NCBI GenBank assembly: GCA_002314915.1 | Contig: DCHU01000072.1 | Location: 1-13,883 of the forward strand | Direction: 5' to 3' | Length of the DNA: 13,883 nt | From: Caryophanales bacterium UBA1744 | GTDB lineage: Bacteria > Bacillota_I > Bacilli_A > RFN20 > CAG-826 | Shown here: piece after piece, positions 1 through 6,532 of the stretch | Layout: the number at the start of each line of letters is the position of its first letter | Numbering within the stretch: the first letter of the stretch is position 1 | Program-made: the position numbers and the translations under genes | The notes under the pieces: model-generated | The model's input: only the letters and a program-made list of their open reading frames with translations | Told to the model about the DNA's origin: nothing | Databases searched by the model: none

Positions 1-167
1 TGTTTCTCCATGACGAGTTCTCCTGCACCATCAAATAAGAATAAAGCGATTTTTCTATGGCCTTTTAAAACACTTTCAAGCTCAGGAATTGAGTCGTGAA
101 AAGACTCAGCGCCGTAGTGCTTGAGAATCGTGTTTGTTAGGTTTACGAGGTCATAGCTAAATTTCAT
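1..167 (-). CDS. Partial CDS, N-terminus of a possible alkaline phosphatase/phosphodiesterase-superfamily protein
   Basis: Only the first 55 codons are visible; the reading frame runs off the left edge of the window. The peptide starts MKFSYDLVNLTNTIL and reaches a hydrophobic strand followed by an Asp-Gly pair (KIALFLFDGAGELVME, about residues 37-52). A beta strand ending in DG near the N-terminus is how the alkaline phosphatase / nucleotide pyrophosphatase superfamily presents its first metal-binding Asp, so a hydrolase acting on a phosphate ester is a reasonable guess, but no further motif can be seen. ATG at 167 is the only usable start: an in-frame TAA lies eight codons upstream. There is no Shine-Dalgarno sequence, and a -10-like TATTCT sits eight bases before the ATG. 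The terminator of the GH5 gene separates it from its upstream neighbour, so it is probably transcribed alone. That the frame is coding is fairly sure; the family is tentative. Confidence 0.45.
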   Translation of the reverse strand, partial: MKFSYDLVNLTNTILKHYGAESFHDSIPELESVLKGHRKIALFLFDGAGELVMEK

Positions 168-175
168 AGCCGTGT

Positions 176-204
176 AGAATAGGAGTTCTTCTTACATTTA
201 GCAA
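176..204 (-). promoter_or_regulatory. Candidate promoter of the partial gene at the left edge
   Basis: On the minus strand, TTGCTA (199-204), a 17-bp spacer and TATTCT (176-181) resemble a sigma-A promoter, each box matching four of six consensus bases. The -10 box ends eight bases before the ATG at 167, so the predicted transcript would have almost no leader. This agrees with the missing Shine-Dalgarno sequence but is not proof. Confidence 0.3.
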
Positions 205-261
205 GAAAAACGCATAAAAAAGATGAAAAATCATACTAATGGGCGACAAAATGCATCAACA

Positions 262-288
262 AAATAAAAGACCCTAGCGAATAGGGTC
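262..288 (-). terminator. Intrinsic terminator after the GH5 gene
   Basis: On the minus strand, GACCCT, a 7-base loop and AGGGTC (stem arms at 283-288 and 270-275) are followed by TTTTATTTTG. It begins 20 bases after the GH5 stop codon and separates that gene from the partial gene at the left edge. Confidence 0.85.
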
Positions 289-307
289 ATTTTAGGCGTT
301 TTGAACG

Positions 308-1600
308 CTATTTGGATAGTCTCTCCTCATACACTTCACATAAGAAGGTTTTCTCCGCGTATTCGGTTGAAACCTTTGAATATGTATCAACAATCTCTTC
401 GAATGTCGCCGTATACAAATCAACCGGTTTAATGGTGAGTTCATAGAATCCCCATACGTCATCTGAAAGACGACCATTTTCAACCGTGCCGAACTGGTAG
501 TTATTGGCTTTATAAGTCCAAACAAATCTTGACCACCCAAGATTATCAAGGAACTTGAATGTTGCGTCCCAATCCTTTTTCACGCGCCAAGCATTGAACT
601 CTCCCACTATTATCGGAACTTTATAGCCCATCAAATTATCCATGGCCTTATATGTGTTAAGAGCATCCTTCTGAGAAAGGAATGTTCTGTTATAGAAATG
701 GTAAGAATAAGCGATGTTGTTCCAGTCGTAATTCCTTTCATTCACACCGTGTATTGGAAATGTGAAACACTCCATGATGATAAGATGATTGTTGTCTATT
801 TCGCGAACTGCCTTATACAATTCGTCATAGAAATCGAAATTCAATTTACCGGCATATTTTCCAGGTGCACGACGAGGCTCATTCAGGAGGTCATACGCAC
901 AGACGGTCTTATTGTCGCGGTATCTCGTCGCCACCGCTTTCCATAAATCGATTGTCGCATCCATGTTTTTACGGTTTCCATAAAGATCGAATGCGTCATC
1001 CGTGCCAGAATGCCAGTCCTGGTTTTGGGAACCGATCGCTCCGTGGTAATCAATTATTACGAGGATGTTGTATTCCTCTGCCCATGAGATTGCCTCATCA
1101 AGCTTATCAAACGCGTCATCCTTAATGGTGTAACCATCGCTTGTAACGTTTATGTACGTGAAAGGAATTCTCACACTGTTCATGCCAAGGTCGGCAATAT
1201 TCTTGAAATCATCCTTTTTGATGAATTCATCAATATAGAGATCTTTTACATATTCTATTTTCTCTTCATCGAGATTTGGATTCTGTCTCATTGCCGCTTC
1301 TGCGCGTTTTGGCGTATAAACCCCCGTTTCAAAATCGCCGACAGTGCTGCAAGCCATCCAGTATTCCTGATCGAACCAGTCGCCAAGGTTGACGCCATCC
1401 AAAACAATCAGGTCTCCATTGCCGTCATATAGATTTCTTCCACTTGCCTGAACATATCCCGTCGGATTGTCTATCTTCTCTGGTCTAGAAGGATTGTTGT
1501 TCTTTCCTACGAGTGAACCATAAAAGATTCCAACCGCCAAAAAACAGGTCAAAAATCCGCCAAGAATTGAGAATAACACTATCTTTTTTGTTTTTTTCAT
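308..1600 (-). CDS. Membrane-anchored glycoside hydrolase family 5 (exo-beta-glucanase-like)
   Basis: 430 residues. A Lys-rich start and one hydrophobic segment (about residues 7-30) form an uncleaved signal anchor or signal peptide, placing the enzyme outside the membrane. The rest is a GH5 (beta/alpha)8 barrel: substrate-loop signatures GVNLGDWF (69-76) and DYHGAIGSQN (184-193), Arg in VRIPF (143-147), the acid/base Glu241 in DLLNEPR, His301 in SYHFY, and the nucleophile Glu334 in IVGEFNAW. The GVNLG-W and HGA-GSQN motifs are those of the exo-1,3-beta-glucanase-like GH5 branch, so a retaining beta-glucosidic or related hemicellulose activity is likely; the exact substrate cannot be read from sequence. 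No carbohydrate-binding module or dockerin is present. A strong ribosome site (AAGGGGGAG, five bases before the ATG) fixes the start. It follows the GH3 operon but lies beyond a terminator, so it probably has its own promoter, which contains an inverted repeat. Confidence 0.9.
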   Translation of the reverse strand: MKKTKKIVLFSILGGFLTCFLAVGIFYGSLVGKNNNPSRPEKIDNPTGYVQASGRNLYDGNGDLIVLDGVNLGDWFDQEYWMACSTVGDFETGVYTPKRAEAAMRQNPNLDEEKIEYVKDLYIDEFIKKDDFKNIADLGMNSVRIPFTYINVTSDGYTIKDDAFDKLDEAISWAEEYNILVIIDYHGAIGSQNQDWHSGTDDAFDLYGNRKNMDATIDLWKAVATRYRDNKTVCAYDLLNEPRRAPGKYAGKLNFDFYDELYKAVREIDNNHLIIMECFTFPIHGVNERNYDWNNIAYSYHFYNRTFLSQKDALNTYKAMDNLMGYKVPIIVGEFNAWRVKKDWDATFKFLDNLGWSRFVWTYKANNYQFGTVENGRLSDDVWGFYELTIKPVDLYTATFEEIVDTYSKVSTEYAEKTFLCEVYEERLSK

Positions 1601-1640
1601 AATAACTCCCCCTTAAATAATACTGTATATTCAATCGAAT

Positions 1641-1658
1641 TTAAATGCTTGCATTTAA
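1641..1658. promoter_or_regulatory. Inverted repeat in the GH5 promoter region, possible operator
   Basis: TTAAATGC, two bases, GCATTTAA form an 8-bp perfect inverted repeat centred about 50 bases upstream of the GH5 start. On the minus strand it starts in the tail of the preceding terminator, so part of its AT-richness is shared with the U-tract. Placement just upstream of the expected promoter would suit a dimeric regulator. No regulator family is recognised, and it lacks the central CG typical of LacI-type operators. Confidence 0.35.
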
Positions 1659-1684
1659 AAACAGGGTGCCCGAGAGCACCCTGT
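1655..1684 (-). terminator. Intrinsic terminator after the four-helix membrane protein gene
   Basis: A 9-bp perfect stem on the minus strand (ACAGGGTGC, 6-base loop, GCACCCTGT; arms at 1676-1684 and 1661-1669) is followed by TTTTAAATGC. It ends the GH3 operon 33 bases after the stop codon at 1717 and separates it from GH5. Confidence 0.85.
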
Positions 1685-1716
1685 AGTTTGTTATTAGCAA
1701 CGAAACCGTTTAGTGA

Positions 1717-2193
1717 TTATTCGTCAGCCTTGATTGCAAAGCAGGTTGTAACTGCTGAGACAAGGACGCTGACCAACATCAAGATAGAGGAAACGACGCC
1801 AAGCTTGATTGCAGCAATGACTTTGTCATCACCATTGTGTAATGGGGATCCGAGCCAAATTGCCATATCGTATGCATATGCCTTAATGGAAGTGATAACA
1901 GCCATGCCAATAAGGAGAACTGCAACGACAATCAAGATGTCAGAGACGATTGACAATATCGTTTTAACGATTCCTTCGACCTTGAACTGGCGAATGAGGA
2001 CAGCCACGATCATAAGGACGATCGAGAAGATACAGAAGAGAATGACGTTCGTTGGGGCTTTTGGAGCCTGCTGAACGAAGAATTCAATTCCGTTCTTATA
2101 AGCGATTTCGAATAAGATTGTTCCGATAACGAGAACGATTGCAGAGATGATTAAGCCGTAGAATCCGACTCTTTGTTTCTTAAAGAATTCCAT
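1717..2193 (-). CDS. Four-helix integral membrane protein, unknown function
   Basis: 158 residues, not recognised as a named family. Four hydrophobic segments are visible at about residues 10-32, 48-68, 75-100 and 127-152, with a Lys/Arg-containing loop at 69-77 and a short polar stretch containing SPLHNGDDK (116-124) between helices 3 and 4. No catalytic or transporter signature can be seen. The ATG at 2193 is chosen because GAGGGGAGG lies eight bases before it; a longer in-frame reading back to 2295 would overlap the GH3 gene and lacks such a site. The gene follows the GH3 stop codon by 17 bases and shares its transcript. The obvious hypothesis is a membrane partner for the GH3 enzyme, which itself has predicted membrane segments at both ends, for example for assembly or stability. 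That is inference from context only. Confidence 0.8.
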   Translation of the reverse strand: MEFFKKQRVGFYGLIISAIVLVIGTILFEIAYKNGIEFFVQQAPKAPTNVILFCIFSIVLMIVAVLIRQFKVEGIVKTILSIVSDILIVVAVLLIGMAVITSIKAYAYDMAIWLGSPLHNGDDKVIAAIKLGVVSSILMLVSVLVSAVTTCFAIKADE

Positions 2194-2210
2194 TTTTAAT
2201 ACCTCCCCTC

Positions 2211-5200
2211 TTAGTCTTCCTTCTTGCCGAGCAAGCTGAGACCTACATAAGCAAGAGCGCCGAGACCAGCTAATGTTGAAGTAGCTGCGATGCATGCTGT
2301 TGCTGTCTTGTCATACCAAGCCTTGTGCTCGATTGTTTTACCGGACTGTAATCCGTTGGTGTAGTTGGAGTTGAGGATAGCATAGAAGTATCTGTGCATT
2401 GAATCCTGTAAGCACTGCTGGAAGTTCAAATCTTTCTCGACTTCTGAGCGCTCGATTTCGCCTTTGACGTTATTCTCGTCCTCATCACCTTCGATCTTGT
2501 TCCACTTGAACCAGCCGTTGGTTGCCTGGCTTGCGCCTGTAAGCATACCATCTGTTCCTGCAGCGATTGAGTCACGAGCGTTCATGAAGTAACCTGGGTT
2601 GACCATGTCTGTGACGAACATGCCGTTCCAAGCCCACTCTGAACGGAGAATTCCGGTCATGAGGCCCTTATTTGCTGAGCAGAATGTTGCTCCAGCTCTA
2701 CCGAAGGCGCCCATTGAGCCCATTGCGTTTCCGGATTCGAATGCATACTGGAATCCGCGGAGTGCGTTTTCACGTGCATCCTGTTCTGATAAGAATGGTG
2801 CGATACCTGAACGGTTCAAATCATAGTCGTTGAATGCATAGTGCTTTGGACACATTACGAGTCCGATTGCCTTACCGCCTTTTGAGAAGACGTCAGACAT
2901 GACACCAAGAACGATTGGGTCTTCTGAATAGTATTCGTGGTTACGTGTGTTGTATGGTGTACGGTGGATGTTGGAACCTGGACCCCAGATTGCCATGTTT
3001 CCGACCCATGCACCGATAACGCCGATGCACTCACCTGCTTCTTCAACTAAATCCTTGTCGAATGTTGAGCCGACAACGACGTTTGTTGGAAGAGGACGCA
3101 TAGCGATGTTGCCCCAAAGAGCTGTTGAGTTGACGCCTGTTGCATCATCATCGTTTGTGTCATACACAGTGTTGTTTGGGTTTCTGTCACCAGATAAGCA
3201 GGTCTTGTCATCGCCGTTGTTGCCGTCGAAGCCCATTGGACCGTCGTTCTGGTAAGCTGTGATTTCCATTCCGATTGACTTGCAAGGCAAGAATGTTGAG
3301 CCGCCAGCGCACTGGAGGTTTCTCAATGCCTCATCAAGTGTGAGGTTCTGGACGAGAGCTAATAAACGTGGATCGTCATATTCGACAGTTTCGCCCTTAG
3401 CTGGCTTCATATCGAGGAGAGTCAAGCCGTTCTTAGCATTCCAGACAACTGACTTACCACCGTTGTTGTTTTCGGTGAGAGTATAAACCTTACACTCAAG
3501 TCCAGGTTTCATTGAATCGGTTGGAACGAGGTTGGTGTTTGGTTTTGGGAATGTGCCATCCCAATCAGATCTTGAAAGCATTGTTAAGTTCCACTGCTTT
3601 GATGGATCCATGTCGCTGAGCTGGTTCTGGAGTGTTACGCCCTTAACTGATTTTGTAATCTTAACATCGTCAAATGCGACTTTCTTAACTGTTCCGACCT
3701 TTTCTGATACTGTCTTATTGTCTGCATCGTAAAGGCTTGTCTTGCCCATTTCGAGGAGGACGTTGTTAACAGCGCCGTGAGCACCTTCGCTGTTGCCGGT
3801 TGTGAAGTAATAATCGCCTTCATCAAGGATGTATCCACCCTTAACGTTGTCGTGTGATAACTCTGAATCCCATGAAGCGAACTTCTCGAATGAGATATCA
3901 TTGAGTTCGATTGTTGCGTCTTTTCCAGGCTCAACGATATCGGTCTTGCCGAAGTCGATGAGCTGAATTGCGGACTTCTGGACCTTTGTCGAATTTGGAA
4001 CTGAGACATATAACTGAACGTTGTGCTTTCCAGCGACATCGCCAGTGTTGGTGACCTTGACTGTAGCGGAGACGGTCTGTTTGCCTTCGTCTACCTTAAA
4101 GTCGACGATTTCTTCTTTGAATGAAGAATATGAGAGGCCGTATCCGAATGTACGAGCGACATCCTGGTGATAATTCCATGCTGTGCCGTTGAATGCGCCT
4201 TTCTTTGAGTTTGCATTTGAACTTGGGTTTGCGATGAGGTCGAAGTAACGTGATTCATCGTATTTGTAACCTGAGAAAATACCTTCTGTTTCGCACTCAT
4301 ACCAGAGAGATTTTTCGCTGTTCTTCTTTAATGCATCGGTCTCATCGGAATCCTTCCATGAGAAGTAGCCGACGTTCTGACCTGTTGCAGAGATTGATGA
4401 TTTTGCTTCATATGTGTCAACCAAGCTACCTGATGGGTTGATAGTGCCATCTAAGATCTTTGCTGTTGCCTTGAAGCCGTATGCGCCAGGAAGTCCTGTC
4501 CACAATACTGCATTTGCCTCATATTCGCTTCCTGGAGTAAAGATTTCATCGATATCCATAGCGCAATCTGAGTTGACAAGAATGACGACTTTTGAGTAAT
4601 TTGCTTTAGCAAACTTAATCATTGCCCTTTCTTGTTTGTTCAATGCTAAGCAGTCATCTCCTTCTTCCCATTCCGCATCACGTGTTGGTCCATAAGAGAC
4701 TGATCCGCCGAAGCCTGACTGCTTGCCGCCTTTTGAAGTTGTCTTTCCTGCTTCGCCAGGAAGATAGTAGCCCGCTTCCTGTGAACGACGTCCGACTGTG
4801 ACGATTGCGACGCCAGACTTGGATTCCTTGTTTGTCAATCCGAGTTCTGTTGTTGTTGGCTCCCATGTTGAGTAGCCTTTTAATGTTGTGCTGACGATTG
4901 CGCCGAAACCAGAACCGCATGAATCCTGTGTACCACCTGCGTTAGGTGAGTCGAATTCTCCGATAGCAGCTTTGTCTTCTGCTGATAAGGCTCCGCCTTC
5001 CATGCTCTTTGCAACGGAATCGAAGTAAGCAGCCTCGTAATTTGGTCTTGTATCCAATTCGAGTTCGAATCCCTGATCCTTCAAGGCTTTATAAAGGGTT
5101 GTTGCTTCGCTAACGTTTGTGACAGAACCCATTGATCCTGAGAAAGCGTTTAAATAGGAACGTGCGCCCAAGAGTGTGATTTTTTCGCTTGCCTTATTCA

Positions 5201-5567
5201 AAGGAAGGGCCTTAGCGTCGTTCTTCATGAGAACCTGTCCATCACCGGCAATCTTCTCAGAAAGCCATCTTGAGTATTCAACTACTCCTTTTGCTGTTGC
5301 AAGGTCAAATTTGCCCTTTGCATTGTCTTCTGCTGTTGCGCCAGCTTTGTGAGCTCTTGCAGCGTCGACTGTGTGATTGTAGAGATCCAATGGATTGTCA
5401 GGCTTTGAATCAGCAATGAATGTATATCTTGAGTGTGCAAGATATGAATCCAAATAGCTCTGGTTTGACTTAATCAATGAGCTAGCGCCTAACGAAACCG
5501 CCATAAGAGCTGCAAAACCTGCAGTCCAACCACGGGCGATTCTTCTCGTCGTCTTTTTGATTTTCAT
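2211..5567 (-). CDS. Domain-permuted, doubly membrane-anchored glycoside hydrolase family 3
   Basis: 1118 residues, larger than most GH3 enzymes. Order: N-terminal hydrophobic segment (12-32); the GH3 alpha/beta sandwich domain usually found C-terminally (about 100-445; GQVLMKNDAKALPL at 110-123, candidate acid/base Glu264 in GRRSQEAGYY, GYKYDESRYFD at 433-443); a fibronectin-III-like domain (about 478-605); a linker containing LSRSDWDGTFP (664-674); then the (beta/alpha)8 catalytic domain (about 735-1020; NDGPMGFD 774-781, HRTPYNTRNHEYYSEDP 868-884, PKHYAFNDYDLNR 907-919, nucleophile Asp987 in FVTDM); and a C-terminal hydrophobic helix (about 1089-1113) ending GKKED. This reversed order is known from Ruminococcus albus and Butyrivibrio fibrisolvens beta-glucosidases. 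Likely activity: exo-acting beta-glucosidase or related hydrolase at the outer face of the membrane. The start at 5567 is fixed by GGAGG four bases upstream; an in-frame extension to 5696 has no ribosome site. It is first in a two-gene operon and lies downstream of a LytTR-type repeat. Confidence 0.92.
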   Translation of the reverse strand: MKIKKTTRRIARGWTAGFAALMAVSLGASSLIKSNQSYLDSYLAHSRYTFIADSKPDNPLDLYNHTVDAARAHKAGATAEDNAKGKFDLATAKGVVEYSRWLSEKIAGDGQVLMKNDAKALPLNKASEKITLLGARSYLNAFSGSMGSVTNVSEATTLYKALKDQGFELELDTRPNYEAAYFDSVAKSMEGGALSAEDKAAIGEFDSPNAGGTQDSCGSGFGAIVSTTLKGYSTWEPTTTELGLTNKESKSGVAIVTVGRRSQEAGYYLPGEAGKTTSKGGKQSGFGGSVSYGPTRDAEWEEGDDCLALNKQERAMIKFAKANYSKVVILVNSDCAMDIDEIFTPGSEYEANAVLWTGLPGAYGFKATAKILDGTINPSGSLVDTYEAKSSISATGQNVGYFSWKDSDETDALKKNSEKSLWYECETEGIFSGYKYDESRYFDLIANPSSNANSKKGAFNGTAWNYHQDVARTFGYGLSYSSFKEEIVDFKVDEGKQTVSATVKVTNTGDVAGKHNVQLYVSVPNSTKVQKSAIQLIDFGKTDIVEPGKDATIELNDISFEKFASWDSELSHDNVKGGYILDEGDYYFTTGNSEGAHGAVNNVLLEMGKTSLYDADNKTVSEKVGTVKKVAFDDVKITKSVKGVTLQNQLSDMDPSKQWNLTMLSRSDWDGTFPKPNTNLVPTDSMKPGLECKVYTLTENNNGGKSVVWNAKNGLTLLDMKPAKGETVEYDDPRLLALVQNLTLDEALRNLQCAGGSTFLPCKSIGMEITAYQNDGPMGFDGNNGDDKTCLSGDRNPNNTVYDTNDDDATGVNSTALWGNIAMRPLPTNVVVGSTFDKDLVEEAGECIGVIGAWVGNMAIWGPGSNIHRTPYNTRNHEYYSEDPIVLGVMSDVFSKGGKAIGLVMCPKHYAFNDYDLNRSGIAPFLSEQDARENALRGFQYAFESGNAMGSMGAFGRAGATFCSANKGLMTGILRSEWAWNGMFVTDMVNPGYFMNARDSIAAGTDGMLTGASQATNGWFKWNKIEGDEDENNVKGEIERSEVEKDLNFQQCLQDSMHRYFYAILNSNYTNGLQSGKTIEHKAWYDKTATACIAATSTLAGLGALAYVGLSLLGKKED

Positions 5568-5570
5568 ATT

Positions 5571-5576
5571 TCCTCC
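5571..5576 (-). promoter_or_regulatory. Ribosome binding site that sets the GH3 start
   Basis: GGAGGA on the minus strand lies four bases before the ATG at 5567 and precedes the signal-anchor sequence MKIKKTTRR. It decides against the 43-codon longer in-frame reading that begins at 5696. Confidence 0.75.
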
Positions 5577-5693
5577 ATATGTTTTCACAGACAAACCAAC
5601 ATCAAACCTATGTGCGAAATAAGCCCGATGAAAATGTGTCTGCTGAGTTGCAAAAAGACTAGCACTTAACCTCATTGCCCATTTGTATTTTGT

Positions 5694-5723
5694 CATAAAT
5701 TAAAGAACATTGAGCATAAATTA
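5694..5723 (-). promoter_or_regulatory. LytTR-type tandem repeat upstream of the GH3 operon
   Basis: The 9-mer TAATTTATG occurs twice on the minus strand (5715-5723 and 5694-5702), identical and in direct orientation with a 12-bp gap (21-bp period). LytTR regulators such as AgrA and ComE bind two 9-bp direct repeats separated by 12-13 bp, loosely [TA][AC][CA]GTTN[AG][TG]; this repeat matches six of the eight specified positions. It lies after the terminator of the LytTR regulator gene and 127 bases upstream of the GH3 start. ATGACA (5691-5696), a five-of-six -35 box, overlaps the proximal copy, and no good -10 is found at normal spacing, which would suit an activator-dependent promoter. Confidence 0.55.
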
Positions 5724-5726
5724 CAT

Positions 5727-5757
5727 AAAAAGCTCACCAACGAAAATAATGGTGAGC
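5727..5757 (-). terminator. Intrinsic terminator after the response regulator gene
   Basis: On the minus strand, GCTCACC, a 12-base AT-rich loop and GGTGAGC (arms at 5751-5757 and 5732-5738) are followed by TTTTTATG. It closes the kinase-esterase-regulator operon 45 bases after the stop codon and insulates the GH3 operon from read-through. Confidence 0.8.
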
Positions 5758-5802
5758 ATGCGTTATTTTAGATATTTTATATTTATAATATAAATTAGGA
5801 TT

Positions 5803-6513
5803 TTACATCTTGTCCTTGGCGAAATAGACCGTCATTTCTTGCATGAATTCTTTCTTTTTTGGTTGGCTTATTCTTACTTCGTCTCCATTTCTCATGATGA
5901 TTGATAATCCGTTGATGGAGATGATGTGGTCGATATTGACCAAGTAGCATGCATTGCAGCGCAGGAATCCATACTGATGGAGGTTTTTCTCTATCTCCCT
6001 CATAACTCCTCTGCATATGAAACGACCTCTTTTTGTCATATAAGAAATCTCATGTCCCTTGACCTCTACATAATAGATTTCTTGGCTTGAGAAACGTTGA
6101 ATATTTCCTTCACTTTTAATATTGATACATACACGGGAACTGTTTTCCAAAGTGTCAAAGAACTTGTTTAGACGCTTCTTGAGTCTTTCGAACTGGACCG
6201 GTTTCAAAATGTAATCAATCGCTCCGACTTCATAGCCATCAACCGCATATTGAGCAACGTTCGTCTCAAAGATAATTGGAGTATTGTTCCCTTTGGTTCT
6301 CAGTTTTGTCGCCGCTTCCATTCCGTTCATTCCCGGCATCATGATATCCATGAAAATTAGGTCAAATGGGACATTTGATTCCAAAAAAGAGAATGCATCG
6401 TGAAACCGCTCGATGTTTAAAGGAACCTGGTATTCTAGGCCATACCTTTTCAAACAAGAGATAAGAGTCTCTGCTTCTTTGTTGTCATCTTCCACTACTG
6501 CAATATTGAACAT
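5803..6513 (-). CDS. LytTR-family response regulator (AgrA/VirR type)
   Basis: 236 residues. An N-terminal receiver domain (1-120) has the acidic pair Asp9-Asp10, the phosphoacceptor Asp56 in FMDIMMPGMNG, Thr84 in IFETN and the Lys104-Pro105 pair in YILKPV. A LytTR DNA-binding domain follows (about 130-232; YYVEVKGHEISY at 147-158, CYLVNIDHIISI at 189-200, RISQPKKKEF at 214-223). Such proteins are phosphorylated by AgrC-like kinases and bind pairs of 9-bp direct repeats. The cognate kinase lies two genes upstream in the same unit. The start is 19 bases after the esterase stop codon with only a weak AAAG-type ribosome site, so translation may be coupled. A perfect 9-bp tandem repeat with LytTR spacing lies between this gene and the GH3 operon, making that operon the likely target. 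Confidence 0.93.
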   Translation of the reverse strand: MFNIAVVEDDNKEAETLISCLKRYGLEYQVPLNIERFHDAFSFLESNVPFDLIFMDIMMPGMNGMEAATKLRTKGNNTPIIFETNVAQYAVDGYEVGAIDYILKPVQFERLKKRLNKFFDTLENSSRVCINIKSEGNIQRFSSQEIYYVEVKGHEISYMTKRGRFICRGVMREIEKNLHQYGFLRCNACYLVNIDHIISINGLSIIMRNGDEVRISQPKKKEFMQEMTVYFAKDKM

Positions 6514-6532
6514 TTTTTCTTTACTACGGATA

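Noticed and set aside
1601..1660. Second copy of the TAATTTATG tandem site before GH5
   Set aside because: No repeat of this 9-mer at the required spacing was found; the region holds an inverted rather than a direct repeat.
2194..2295. Longer start for the four-helix protein at 2295
   Set aside because: It would overlap the 3' end of the GH3 gene out of frame, encodes an Arg-rich stretch with no membrane character, and lacks the strong ribosome site present before ATG 2193.
1649..5000. Plus-strand reading frames of 60-141 codons opposite the membrane protein and GH3 genes
   Set aside because: They lie antisense to clearly coding genes, lack ribosome sites and recognisable motifs, and are explained by the base composition of the opposite strand.
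5568..5696. In-frame N-terminal extension of the GH3 gene by 43 codons
   Set aside because: No ribosome site before the ATG at 5696, its sequence overlaps the LytTR-type repeat, and a GGAGG followed by a typical signal-anchor start occurs at 5567.
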